Part shown: one piece after another, positions 1-7,792 of the stretch
How positions within the stretch are numbered: position 1 is the stretch's first letter
How the letters are laid out: every line of letters starts with the position of its first letter
Assembly: GCF_002252505.1 (NCBI RefSeq)
Contig: NZ_NNRL01000143.1
Coordinates: forward strand, 62,001-126,000
Reading direction: 5' to 3'
DNA from: Brucella grignonensis
GTDB lineage: Bacteria; Pseudomonadota; Alphaproteobacteria; Rhizobiales; Rhizobiaceae
DNA length: 64,000 nt
Notes under the pieces: model-generated
What the model saw: the letters and a program-made list of their open reading frames with translations, nothing else
What the model was told of the DNA's origin: nothing
The model's database searches: none
Made by a program: the position numbers and the translations under genes

Positions 1-227
1 TCGTCAAAAGCCTCGCGCGGAAGCGGCATCTTCGCCGCTTTGCGCAGCGCCACACCATGCTTCTCACGAAGACGCGCGGCGGTCTGAAGCGGGCTTTCGG
101 CAACACGGCGGCGCTCGATCGCCTCCTTCATGGCGATGACGATCGCGTCGGTGATGCTCACACCGGCCATATGAGCGAACCGGCGGGTAAGCGCATCCGC
201 CTCCGGATTGTTGACATTGATCGGCAT
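1..227 (-). CDS. VapB-family antitoxin, partial
   Basis: The reading frame begins at an ATG at 227 and runs off the left edge after 75 codons. It starts MPINVNNPEAD, followed by a helix with ITDAIVIAMKEA and an arginine-rich stretch (ERRR), then a C-terminal region that would embrace a toxin. This pattern fits the Rv0623/VapB-type ribbon-helix-helix antitoxins, which neutralise a PIN-domain VapC RNase and repress their own operon. The toxin would lie just outside the window, downstream on the minus strand. The inverted repeat 30 bp upstream (257-282) fits autoregulation. The family call rests on the sequence pattern only; the partner is not visible. Confidence 0.75.
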   Translation of the reverse strand, partial: MPINVNNPEADALTRRFAHMAGVSITDAIVIAMKEAIERRRVAESPLQTAARLREKHGVALRKAAKMPLPREAFD

Positions 228-256
228 GGAGCCTCCGTGTAGATAATTTTTCCCGT

Positions 257-282
257 GAATGTAGATGCTCTAGTCTACATTC
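257..282. promoter_or_regulatory. Inverted-repeat operator upstream of the antitoxin
   Basis: Two perfect 9-bp arms (GAATGTAGA at 257-265, TCTACATTC at 274-282) are separated by 8 bp, 30 bp upstream of the antitoxin start on the minus strand. Type II antitoxins of this class usually bind such palindromes to repress their own operon, so this is the likely autoregulatory site. The arms are seen directly; the binding is inferred. Confidence 0.6.
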
Positions 283-329
283 GCAAGGTTCCTGATCTCG
301 AAGGGAGCTGCCGCGTCTCCGGGACCGAG

Positions 330-597
330 CGGTCGATGGACCTGCTGCGTCGCATTCTGGAACCATCCGGTCCAGCCCCATATCATCTTGCTTCTTCCCC
401 GGCGCCCGGATCGGGAATCGGTCCCACTTCGCGATGTCAATCGTGACCCAGCCGTCGAATGGGTGAAGATTGCCGCTGTGCAGGACCGAATCCTGATACC
501 TGACGGCCCAGCGGCAACCACGGGCAGCAGTGATCGCCGGAAAGACGAATGATCGCCATACGGAGCGCGACAGGGCAGAAGTCCGGCTTGGGTACAA
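330..597 (-). pseudogene. Degenerate gene fragment, copy A
   Basis: Reading leftwards from 597, the frame encodes a segment with RWAVRYQDSVLH and HPFDGWV, then KWDRFPIR. A second copy at 3711-4139 on the same strand encodes YWALTYQDAALH and YPFDGWVVV, and similarity continues at DNA level for about 100-130 bp. In this copy the frame stays open, but it runs on into the antitoxin gene with low-complexity sequence, so a normal C-terminus is doubtful. I do not recognise the family. The fragment lies directly beside the CTTAAG operator at 600-616. It may be a real small gene, but a remnant is more likely. Confidence 0.35.
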
Positions 598-599
598 CC

Positions 600-616
600 C
601 TTAAGTTTACCTTAAG
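600..616. promoter_or_regulatory. CTTAAG-N5-CTTAAG box 1 (PmrA/QseB-type site)
   Basis: Half-sites CTTAAG at 600-605 and 611-616 are separated by five bases. A plausible -10 element (TACGAT, 626-631) lies about 10 bp downstream, so the box would cover the -35 region, the usual position for an activating OmpR-family regulator. It is 95 bp upstream of the YggS-family gene. The same box occurs six more times in this window. The regulator is probably the response regulator at 22499-23164, although that gene lies 22 kb away. Confidence 0.7.
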
Positions 617-711
617 GTGGGCTGTTACGATCTAGAAGAAAGCTTATCGACGAATTGGGAAGCGTGGGTATTTTCTGCTGATGCGCCGACATTCTTGAAG
701 AGGGGATTGTA

Positions 712-1377
712 ATGACGCTCTCAAGCATCCTTCCTCAGATCGCTGACGCCGAACGTAGCTGCGGCCGACGGAGCGGTTCAGTTACTGTAGTTGCGGTTTC
801 CAAGCTTCAGCCACTTGATAGGGTGCAAGCGGCGCTGGCAGCCGGTCATCGAGAATTTGGCGAGAACTACGTAAAGGAGGCCGCGGAAAAGTGGCCCTTG
901 CTTCGCGCAAAGTATCCGGACACTCGGCTCCACCTGATTGGCCCACTTCAGTCCAACAAGGCAAAGGCGGCAGTGGGATTGTTTGACGCGATTCACAGTA
1001 TTGACAGAATTTCTTTGGCTGTCGCCTTGGCGAAGTCTGTTCAGGCAAGTGGCACATGTCCGCAGTTGTTTGTTCAGATCAATACGGGTGGTGAACCACA
1101 GAAGGCAGGTATCGCTAGCGGTGCTGCAGATCAGTTCATCGCCGAGTGCCAGCGGTTAGACCTTCGGGTATTGGGTTTGATGTGCATCCCACCATCCGGA
1201 CAGGAGCCGATTCCCCATTTCCAAATGCTTGCTGATATTGCCGCCCGGAACGGTTTGTATGGCTTGTCGATGGGAATGAGTGGTGACTTTAAGGCCGCCA
1301 TATCACTTGGCGCAACCCATGTACGTATCGGTTCTGCCGTTTTTGGAGAACGCAGTACGAAAGAGCCTAAGGAGTAA
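712..1377 (+). CDS. YggS/PROSC-family PLP-binding protein
   Basis: This 221-residue protein has the hallmarks of the YggS (PLPBP) family, a single-domain TIM-barrel protein that binds pyridoxal 5'-phosphate and helps PLP and amino-acid homeostasis in the cytoplasm. Visible motifs are the PLP lysine in VAVSK (Lys31), FGENYVKEA, HLIGPLQSNKAK, a C-terminal MSGDF and the phosphate-binding HVRIGSAVFG. The length matches the family. It is a probable accessory paralogue rather than the housekeeping copy, because its neighbours are unrelated to the usual proC/pilT context. It precedes the unknown gene at 1444 in the same direction with a 66-bp gap. A CTTAAG operator lies upstream. Confidence 0.85.
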   Translation: MTLSSILPQIADAERSCGRRSGSVTVVAVSKLQPLDRVQAALAAGHREFGENYVKEAAEKWPLLRAKYPDTRLHLIGPLQSNKAKAAVGLFDAIHSIDRISLAVALAKSVQASGTCPQLFVQINTGGEPQKAGIASGAADQFIAECQRLDLRVLGLMCIPPSGQEPIPHFQMLADIAARNGLYGLSMGMSGDFKAAISLGATHVRIGSAVFGERSTKEPKE

Positions 1378-1443
1378 GTGCCGGGCGCAATTAGAACAAT
1401 GGCACAAGATCCAAGACGCCAAATAAGTGAAGGGGGAGGATCC

Positions 1444-2772
1444 ATGCGCACTTTGGCATTCACGGAGCTGTATCGCAACAATCATATTATTCTCCCAAAG
1501 CAGGATGAACTAAAAATCGCTGAGTCCATTGCTTGGCGAATAGTGCCATATTTTCCACGACGCGGTCGAATGGCATGGTACCGCCTGAAAACACCCGTGG
1601 CCAGTTTAACAGCCGAGGGACGCCTGCTTTCGGGTGTAAAACTGAAAGGACTTGGTGCCTACAATCCACCGGTGGAGGGTCGTGGGCGAGACGCAATTCT
1701 CGATTCCTTCGCTCAGGACCCGGTGCAGCCGACCACCTTACCGTTATCCAGTTTCGCAACTTATCCTCATCTGGGCTTCGATGTGAAAGGTGAGTTAACG
1801 GTGTCGCTTGGTGCTACCGCCCCTGTCGGTGGCATCGTGGTAGAGCGCGCGACCCGGGAATATCTGACAGCACAGAGGTTGATAGAACGGGGGGTCTCAT
1901 CGATTGAGCCTTATCTCGTCGTCCACTATACAGAATTGAATGCTTTTGCGGATCAGCCGCTGGGCGCGGTCGTATCATTGACGCCCGACGCGGCCCCCTA
2001 CAGAATATCTGAAGTTCAGACGGGTGCCGCGCTCTCTTTAGGACGCGACAGCGAGCGAGACGAATATTATCTTCGGATTCTGAAGGCACTTGAAATCAAT
2101 GGTGATCCTGCGTCGGAAGTCACGCGCCTCAATGCGGTTGCCTCCCTCGCCTTCAAAGTTGCCAATGCCATGCGGCAATTCTCTGCTGCTGGCTTATATC
2201 GCTACTCAGCCGAGTTTCCGAACTTCGATTTCGATTTTAGGCATGCTGAGGTGGTGTTCACCGATCTGGATTCTTCCCTTTTCCTCGACGGCTTGGAGCC
2301 GCCCGCTCGGGCTCGTCAGATCCTCAGGGACGCGGCGTCGATGATTTATCACCTAGTGGCGAAGTTTTCGGGACCCACGGCTCTGGGTGCCTACACAATT
2401 AAAGCACTTCTTAAATCCGATCCAATCTATGCGGCCCTCCGCGGCTATTTCCATCAATTAAATGAAGATGATGCGAAGCGTGTTTCGCAACGCCTTTGGC
2501 AACTCTATCTACCACATTTTTATCTTCTCAATATGCACAGGGATAGAATTATTGGCGAATGGAGCCAAGAGCGCCGACGAAGTTACAAGATGGATCACCA
2601 CCTGTTCTTTCTAGCTGTTATGTATTTCTTTTTACGGATTGCTGAGCGCGCAGGTGATCGCGAGGATCTGATAGATAATAGTCTCACCAGCGATCAATTC
2701 ATGGGCATGGCCGAGCGTTTCCTCGGTCAACGGTTCGAGTATCTGGAGTACGCAGTCGTTGGCGTGTTGTGA
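1444..2772 (+). CDS. Unrecognised 442-residue protein, possible kinase-like fold
   Basis: A strong ribosome binding site (AGGGGGAGGA, 1431-1440) selects the ATG at 1444 rather than an upstream in-frame GTG. No signal peptide or membrane segment is evident. The N-terminal half has a pattern resembling a kinase N-lobe: GGIVVERATREY, then a helix and YLVVHYTEL, a hinge-like strand. The middle has NFDFDFRHAEVVFTDLDSS, which could be a degenerate catalytic/metal loop. The C-terminal 130 residues look helical. I cannot name the family; the kinase resemblance is a weak inference from spacing. It is probably co-transcribed with the YggS-like gene, so it may act on or with a PLP- or amino-acid-related substrate. 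Confidence 0.6.
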   Translation: MRTLAFTELYRNNHIILPKQDELKIAESIAWRIVPYFPRRGRMAWYRLKTPVASLTAEGRLLSGVKLKGLGAYNPPVEGRGRDAILDSFAQDPVQPTTLPLSSFATYPHLGFDVKGELTVSLGATAPVGGIVVERATREYLTAQRLIERGVSSIEPYLVVHYTELNAFADQPLGAVVSLTPDAAPYRISEVQTGAALSLGRDSERDEYYLRILKALEINGDPASEVTRLNAVASLAFKVANAMRQFSAAGLYRYSAEFPNFDFDFRHAEVVFTDLDSSLFLDGLEPPARARQILRDAASMIYHLVAKFSGPTALGAYTIKALLKSDPIYAALRGYFHQLNEDDAKRVSQRLWQLYLPHFYLLNMHRDRIIGEWSQERRRSYKMDHHLFFLAVMYFFLRIAERAGDREDLIDNSLTSDQFMGMAERFLGQRFEYLEYAVVGVL

Positions 2773-2838
2773 TCGCTCAAGCCAAACAAACATCGAACCT
2801 AGGCCTTTTGGAAATGGCTGTGTTCGGGGAGGAAGCCG

Positions 2839-2946
2839 CTGCCTGATCTCACTGTCCAGCCAGCATTTATAGCTGCCGTCATCGTATTGGCTATCACCCC
2901 CGGGCAGGACCTCGCGATGGCGATTACTTGGATCAACACGACATAG
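2839..2946 (+). pseudogene. LysE/RhtB exporter N-terminal scrap
   Basis: An open frame ending at a TAG (2944-2946) encodes AAVIVLAITPGQDLAMAI. This closely matches the first membrane helix of LysE/RhtB amino-acid exporters, whose signature is a hydrophobic run followed by TPGP-D-A. Only about 35 codons remain, with no credible start, so it is a truncated remnant. A complete LysE-family gene lies at 46381-47019 in this window, so a gene of this type was once probably part of this cargo. Confidence 0.5.
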
Positions 2947-2965
2947 TGCGCGCGTTAAGTAATCG

Positions 2966-3700
2966 CTATGACTCTTTGGATAAAGCGGACATAATCATGT
3001 CCAGAACGGAATCGAGGCGATCAGGTTCCTCTGATCTTAATCGACTCATAACGAAATGATCAATGCCGTCCAAGAGGACCAGTTTTCGAGTGGAACTGAT
3101 TGCAGATTCATAACAGCGGTGGATCACCTCAGAAGGTATTACCACATCCTCACGGCCAGCAATGACAAGTAGCTTCCCGGTAAATTTTTCCAAAATCCTC
3201 CATGCGTCACTTCGTTCGTAACTTTTAGGTTTGCGGATTATATCGGTGAAATTCGGACCGAACTTTGTGGTATAGGCAGCAGCATCATACATAGCTGGTG
3301 CGATCAAAATCATCGCGGGTAAATTGACGTGCTGGTGGAGCCGCACCGCAACATAGCCCCCCATACTCATGGAAATGGCGCCGAGCAAACGCTCCGGTTT
3401 GAAAAAATTCAGCGTGGCAACGGCTTCATCAACCCGAGTTTGGAGCGATGCGTCCTCTAATGCTCCTCCGGTCCGGCCGTGACCAAGGTGATCTAACGCT
3501 AGCGTACCAATGCCCCGTTGTGCTAAATCGACACGAAGCGGAAAGATATCTTTCGACGCTGAAGTACCCCCTCCATGCAGTAGAAGCGCAGTCTGCTTCA
3601 GAGTCCCGAAGTAACTCGCGTGGATACTATGGATGCCGACCGGCACATTGAACTCACGCATCGATTGTGACATGGAATTTCCACTTGAGTTACGGAGCAT
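2966..3700 (-). CDS. Alpha/beta hydrolase
   Basis: The product has 244 residues, or about 230 if translation begins at an internal Met. It shows the alpha/beta-hydrolase order: an oxyanion-hole motif LLLHGGGTS, the nucleophile elbow SMSMGGY (Ser in place of the usual first Gly), an acid at GREDVVIP and a catalytic His in DGIDHFVM. No signal peptide is obvious, so it should be cytoplasmic. The substrate cannot be deduced. It converges on the 442-residue gene from the opposite strand and ends the cargo unit that lies between the two repeated fragments. The family call is firm; the specificity is unknown. Confidence 0.8.
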   Translation of the reverse strand: MLRNSSGNSMSQSMREFNVPVGIHSIHASYFGTLKQTALLLHGGGTSASKDIFPLRVDLAQRGIGTLALDHLGHGRTGGALEDASLQTRVDEAVATLNFFKPERLLGAISMSMGGYVAVRLHQHVNLPAMILIAPAMYDAAAYTTKFGPNFTDIIRKPKSYERSDAWRILEKFTGKLLVIAGREDVVIPSEVIHRCYESAISSTRKLVLLDGIDHFVMSRLRSEEPDRLDSVLDMIMSALSKES

Positions 3701-3710
3701 TGAATAACCT

Positions 3711-4139
3711 TCATCGCGTTATTTTCGTAAATTCACAGTGCCTGTCAATTGAGTTAGCGCTGGGTAGTTCTACATGGCACACCCACCTTGCGAGTTCCAA
3801 GCGCGGTATCGGACGTTCGATAATGCGGCGCGCCGTGTTGCTATGATGATTGAGGTTATCATAGGCCGGACGTCGCTCTGACGCCCCATCTCCAGATGAC
3901 CTTGGCCCGGCCGGTCCGGCCGAACGGGAATCGGTCCCGCTCCGAGACGTCCCGACCACGACCCATCCATCGAACGGGTAGAGATCGCAACGATGCAGCG
4001 CCGCGTCCTGATATGTGAGCGCCCAATAGACTGCCATCGGCGCCTTGTTGTGCCGCCAACTCCGTTCGGGCTGTGTCCGCGCATTGCGGAACAGGCCGCG
4101 CAGCAGGGCGGGAAGCGCGTGCCGCCTCGCTGTCGGCAC
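3711..4139 (-). pseudogene. Degenerate gene fragment, copy B
   Basis: This is the second copy of the fragment seen at 330-597. The segment 3890-4020 aligns base for base with 380-500 at roughly 70 percent identity by eye. The protein-level match (YQDAALH, YPFDGWV) holds at first, but then the frame shifts: the counterpart of DRFPI continues in another frame (RDRFPFGRT). This copy is therefore broken. It sits just downstream of the PAPS-reductase-like gene. The two copies flank the YggS/unknown/hydrolase cargo in the same orientation, suggesting duplication around an insertion. The function of the ancestral protein is unknown. Confidence 0.4.
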
Positions 4140-4204
4140 GTCTCGTACCTGCTGCGCCGAGCCGAAGCTTCAGGGTTTTTTTCACCTCCGCGCGCGAGGA
4201 TCGA

Positions 4205-5149
4205 TCAGATACCGCACATACCCTCGCACTCGTTCGGCCAGAGATCGAGCTGGCCGCGGTCGGTGGCCGTCGAAAGATCGACGTCGTCGAGTGGAACGCA
4301 TGATCGATGCAGGTAAACCTCGCCACGGATACTCCGCAGTCCGATCCGAAGTGCCCGATCGACCTCGACAGCATCCTCCCAGGCCTCCGCGTCGCGTTCG
4401 CGCATCGATCGCCACATGGCGTTGCTGTGAAACGGGCAGCCGATACATGCGCTCTTTGGCGGATCGGGATAATCGTGGCGGCGCAACCAGGCGAGGCAGT
4501 CTCGTCGGCTCATGCGTTTTTCGATCAGCGGAAAACGCTTGATCTGCCACGCTTCGAAGCTCGGCTTCGCGCGAACAATCTCGTCCGTCGAGATGCCTAT
4601 CCAGCATTCCACCACTGGAAAGGAAGGAGAGCGTTTGCGCGTCAAGTCCGCGAGCTCACGCACTTTCCGACGGATCGGGACAATTTTATAGTCAGTCGTG
4701 CATTGACGCCGGATCATGCCGATCGAGACCGTCTCACTCGTCGTCCGGCGGGTGGCGATTTCGATCAGCTCGCCTTCGTCGTTCTCGTCGAAGACAGGAA
4801 CATCCGCACCCGCCGGCGTCACGGTCTTGGCGAAGGCGGGTATCGAGGCCCAGCGGTTGCCTTGCCCGGCCGCGATCAGCTGCTCACGAATATTCCCGGC
4901 CGAGACGATATGGACCGGGAACGGGAGAACATTGGGAGACATCAGCCATGCGAGATGATCGTAGACGGCCCGCGGTTCCCAGCCGGTGTCTGCAAAAATA
5001 GCGCAATCGGGCATTGGCCCGATCTCGCCATGCGCCGCCATGAGGGCGAGGGTGGTTGATTGCACGCCGGCGCCAAGCGAAAGCGCGCGCAGGCGGAGCG
5101 GGGAAGGCTCGGTGCCCTCGCCCATGGTGTTCGGAGCGTGCAACATCAT
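4205..5149 (-). CDS. PAPS-reductase-like PP-loop protein
   Basis: The protein has 314 residues of the phosphoadenosine phosphosulfate reductase-like superfamily common on phages and plasmids. It has the PP-loop SLGAGVQSTTLAL (about residues 24-36), ADTGWEP, RRQCTTDYKI and a CIGCPF cysteine pair, with another Cys pair at the C-terminus (ECEGMC). These cysteines may hold an iron-sulfur cluster. Related mobile-element proteins are not assimilatory reductases; some are linked to DNA modification (DndC-like). It overlaps the ArdC gene by 4 bp (ATGA), so the two are translated together. The exact substrate is unknown, but the pairing with an antirestriction gene suggests a role in DNA protection. 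Confidence 0.75.
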   Translation of the reverse strand: MMLHAPNTMGEGTEPSPLRLRALSLGAGVQSTTLALMAAHGEIGPMPDCAIFADTGWEPRAVYDHLAWLMSPNVLPFPVHIVSAGNIREQLIAAGQGNRWASIPAFAKTVTPAGADVPVFDENDEGELIEIATRRTTSETVSIGMIRRQCTTDYKIVPIRRKVRELADLTRKRSPSFPVVECWIGISTDEIVRAKPSFEAWQIKRFPLIEKRMSRRDCLAWLRRHDYPDPPKSACIGCPFHSNAMWRSMRERDAEAWEDAVEVDRALRIGLRSIRGEVYLHRSCVPLDDVDLSTATDRGQLDLWPNECEGMCGI

Positions 5150-6072
5150 GCCGCCTCGGCGACCTGCGCCGCGCCCGGCTGGAGTTCGTGCAGGTAGTTG
5201 ACGGCGCGTTGGGCATGGGCAGCCGCGGCAAAGATGAACCGCTTCTCGTTCTTGAGAATTTCAAGCCAACTCGCCAGGTAGCTCGCATGATCGGGCCTTG
5301 GCTCCAATTCGGGAACGATGCCAAGGTCGGCCGCCAAAAAGCAGCCGCCCAAATCAGCCACGAGCTCCTCGTGCGCCCTGAAGGAGCGATCCTTGTGATA
5401 GCGGGAGAGGTTGCGATCAAGCCGCTTTTCCGAGCCGACCCAATGGGTTAGCTCATGTCCCAAGGTTGCATAGTAACTCGGCGCATCGCGAAAGCTCTCG
5501 AACGGCGGCATTTGCACGATATCGAGCGCCGGATTGAAGAAGGCCTTGTCGCCACCGTGCCGGATCACCGCTCCGGTATTGGCAAAGAAGGCATCTGCGT
5601 GCTCGACCCGCTCCACCGGATCGTGCACAGGCGCGGGATTGCCATAATACTGCGCCGGCAGGTCCTCGATCTGATCGGCGCAGAACACGGTGTAGGCCTT
5701 AAGGAAGGGAATGCCGCGCTCGAGCTCCTCCCCGCGCGCATCGGTTTCGGTGCGCGTGAAGCGGCTGGCGTAAACCACCATCGAGCCTGTCTCGCCCTTG
5801 CGGACATGTCCACCCAGCTCGACGCTCTGCTTGAAGGTCATCCAGGTTGGCGAGACAAAACTCCGCGCCACAGCCTCCGACCAGAGAAGCAGCGTATTGA
5901 TCCCCTGATACGGGAGACCGTTATGCCGGAGCGGGCGGGTGATCTGGCCTGTCGTATTCCCGGCACTCCAAGGCTTGACCCAGGGACGCACGCCCTTCTC
6001 CAGATCCGCGACGATGCGGTCGGTGATTTTCGCGTAGATATCGACGCGGGGTTTGTTTTCTTTCCTGCTCAT
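5146..6072 (-). CDS. ardC: ArdC-like antirestriction protein
   Basis: The ATG at 6072 follows GGAGG and gives a 308-residue protein. The N-terminal domain (about 1-130) carries DIYAKITDRIVADLEKG, RPWVKPW, GLPYQGIN and KAYTVFC, the single-stranded-DNA-binding ArdC/TraC-type module. The C-terminal metalloprotease-like domain has GHELTHW (HELTH at 206-210) followed by a downstream acidic helix AHEELVADLG. ArdC proteins protect incoming plasmid DNA from host restriction during conjugation. It heads a two-gene unit with the PAPS-reductase-like gene. A long inverted repeat starts 23 bp upstream of the start codon (6095-6282). Confidence 0.88.
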   Translation of the reverse strand: MSRKENKPRVDIYAKITDRIVADLEKGVRPWVKPWSAGNTTGQITRPLRHNGLPYQGINTLLLWSEAVARSFVSPTWMTFKQSVELGGHVRKGETGSMVVYASRFTRTETDARGEELERGIPFLKAYTVFCADQIEDLPAQYYGNPAPVHDPVERVEHADAFFANTGAVIRHGGDKAFFNPALDIVQMPPFESFRDAPSYYATLGHELTHWVGSEKRLDRNLSRYHKDRSFRAHEELVADLGGCFLAADLGIVPELEPRPDHASYLASWLEILKNEKRFIFAAAAHAQRAVNYLHELQPGAAQVAEAA

Positions 6073-6094
6073 TTTCCAAAACCTCCATTCGAGG

Positions 6095-6282
6095 CCGCGC
6101 CAGTCGCGGCCGTCACGAGGTCCGCACGCGCAGGACCGCAGGTCCGCGAACCCGAAGATGAGCAATCGGAAAGAAGAGAGATGTCGCAGGATGGGCCGAA
6201 ACGCAGTGAAGGACGGCGCAGCCGTTTCGCGGGACGAGGACCGGAGCAGGACCAACATTCGTGACGGCCGCGACTGGCGCGG
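6095..6282. repeat. Long inverted-repeat element upstream of ardC
   Basis: A perfect 24-bp inverted repeat (6095-6118 and 6259-6282) flanks 140 bp. The interior holds further stems: GGACC/GGTCC at 6133-6145 and CGAAACG/CGTTTCG at 6197-6229. On single-stranded DNA the whole would fold into a large branched hairpin ending 23 bp from the ardC start. No ORF explains it, and the rest of the 6073-6407 gap shows nothing else. Candidates are an Frpo-like single-strand promoter, an origin for second-strand priming, or a MITE-like insertion. The repeat is seen; the role is inferred. Confidence 0.6.
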
Positions 6283-6407
6283 GCCACAATGTCTATTCCT
6301 GGTGTTAGGTTTGGATCATGAAGACATGCGAAGAGGCCGGCGTCCACAAGGACACCAGCCTGATTGGGTAGGAAATCGGGCGGAGCCGAAGCTCCGCCCG
6401 TTGGCGA

Positions 6408-6995
6408 TCAGCCAAGTGCCGCCATCTGGAGATCGGCAGCATGCCGGCTGACGTTCTGGCCGGGGTTCTCGACCTGGCGCTCGTAGGGCTTCCAGCTTTC
6501 GCCGACGATGTGCTCGTAGGCAGCAATGGCACCCTCGGCCGCCATGCGCAGGGCGTGCGACTGAAGACCCATGTCGGCAGCGAACTCACGCTTGCGCTGC
6601 GCGTTGCTGTCGAAGCCGACCGGACCGTCGAGGTCCTCATCGCGGATGTCGTTGGCGAGCTTAGCCGTGGCATCTTTCGCCTCGGTTACGGCCTTCGAGT
6701 AGAACTGGCCAGCTCCGTAGGCGGAGCCGACATAGGAGCCGACGATCCGCTGCAGGTGGATTTGCATAGCCTTGTCGGAAAGACCCTCGGAGAGGGTGTC
6801 GGCGCCTTCAATCAGGCTGCGCTGGTGGAACTCGCGGATGCCGTCGCTGTCGAGGACAGGGAGGCCGAAGCTTTCGGAGATGAGGGAGGCCTGGCTGCCA
6901 TCCGGGCAGCAGAGCCGGACCATTTCGAGGGTCGTGCCCTTGCGGAGGGCGACGACGCGGGCCTTGGAGTTGGTGGAGCGGGTTGAACTGGACAT
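6408..6995 (-). CDS. Conserved-looking hypothetical protein of the plasmid block
   Basis: This 195-residue soluble protein begins MSSSTRSTNSKARV after an AAGG Shine-Dalgarno. The middle contains an invariant-looking stretch GSYVGSAYGAGQFYSKAV and an acidic-basic helix. The C-terminal part is alanine-rich and helical and ends with YERQVENPGQNVS. I recognise no enzymatic motif. Position and orientation link it with ardC and the genes upstream, so it probably belongs to the plasmid establishment set. Like ardC, it has a long inverted-repeat element (7034-7289) just upstream of its start. The coding call is good; the function is unknown. Confidence 0.65.
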   Translation of the reverse strand: MSSSTRSTNSKARVVALRKGTTLEMVRLCCPDGSQASLISESFGLPVLDSDGIREFHQRSLIEGADTLSEGLSDKAMQIHLQRIVGSYVGSAYGAGQFYSKAVTEAKDATAKLANDIRDEDLDGPVGFDSNAQRKREFAADMGLQSHALRMAAEGAIAAYEHIVGESWKPYERQVENPGQNVSRHAADLQMAALG

Positions 6996-7033
6996 GAAGC
7001 TTACCTTTCTAGCGATGCCCTCCAGGTGATCGG

Positions 7034-7289
7034 CCCTCGGCCGGTCTTCCCTGCGGGTGCGGTCAAAAGGAACCGGCGCAAGCTGGGCGCTTCAGGGTCC
7101 GGAGCGTGCCAGGCGAGCGAGGTCGGCTTGCGGACAAGCGGGGGCAGGCCTTCCCTGGCCCCGCGCGGGACGCGGGCCGGCCTTGCCGAGATCGGCGGGT
7201 TCCGGCCGCTCCGCGGCGCGATAGCGGCCTTGAAGGGACCAGGCGCTGGTTCAGACCGCAGCAAACCCGCCGGGAAGACCGGCCGAGGG
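7034..7289. repeat. Second long inverted-repeat element
   Basis: The 25-bp ends (7034-7058 and 7265-7289) are inverted copies matching at 24 of 25 positions. The pairing continues inward imperfectly (TGCGGTC and AACC-GCGC on both sides), giving a stem of about 45 bp around a GC-rich core. The core contains hairpins such as GCTTG/CAAGC and GGGGC-AGG/CCT-GGCCCC. The element starts 39 bp upstream of the gene at 6408-6995, placed as the one at 6095-6282 is relative to ardC. The arm sequences of the two elements differ. I see nothing in the adjoining 7290-7468. Confidence 0.6.
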
Positions 7290-7468
7290 ATAGTCATCGC
7301 CACCGGCATGCGAGAGCGATAAGCGCCCGGTCAATCCGCGCCCCCATCCAATGTGTTCGTCCCCGCCGCTCCGCAGTTACATTCCCCGACCTGTTCGGGT
7401 CGCCATGGAAACGACCGTCACGACCGCTACAGATCGAAGATTGGCTGACGCGCGGACGCCAGCACGCT

Positions 7469-7792
7469 TCACGCACACAGATCCTGCGATTGAAGCTGGG
7501 CCCTCAACGCCCTGATAGCGCTTTCCTGCCATGCGAGCTTGCGCGACAGAGCGTCGATATCCGGCTGATGCTCGGCGGTGACGGCGGCCAGGGTTGCACG
7601 ATACCGTTCGAGAAACGTGCCGGGATCAGGCGGCTTTCCGCACCGATAGGTGCTCTGGCGCGGGTGCAATCGCGGTATCAGCGCTGTCATGCGCCGTGTG
7701 ATCTGCCGGTCGATCATGTCCAGTTGCCGCTGGGTCTGCCGATGAGCTTCTTCCATGCGAAAGAGCTGCGCCCGGCGATCTGGCCCGGTCAT
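7469..7792 (-). CDS. Small coiled-coil hypothetical protein
   Basis: The ATG at 7792 overlaps the stop of the upstream gene (TGATG) and follows GGGGAG, so it is preferred over an upstream TTG at 7813. The 107-residue product is polar and mostly helical: an N-terminal EEAHRQTQRQLDMIDRQI stretch has heptad character, and a C-terminal helix runs around KLAWQESAIRALRAQL. No catalytic motif is visible. It is the last gene of a three-gene unit (9161 to 7469) in the plasmid block. Its function is unknown; it may be a structural partner of the larger protein encoded upstream. Confidence 0.6.
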   Translation of the reverse strand: MTGPDRRAQLFRMEEAHRQTQRQLDMIDRQITRRMTALIPRLHPRQSTYRCGKPPDPGTFLERYRATLAAVTAEHQPDIDALSRKLAWQESAIRALRAQLQSQDLCA

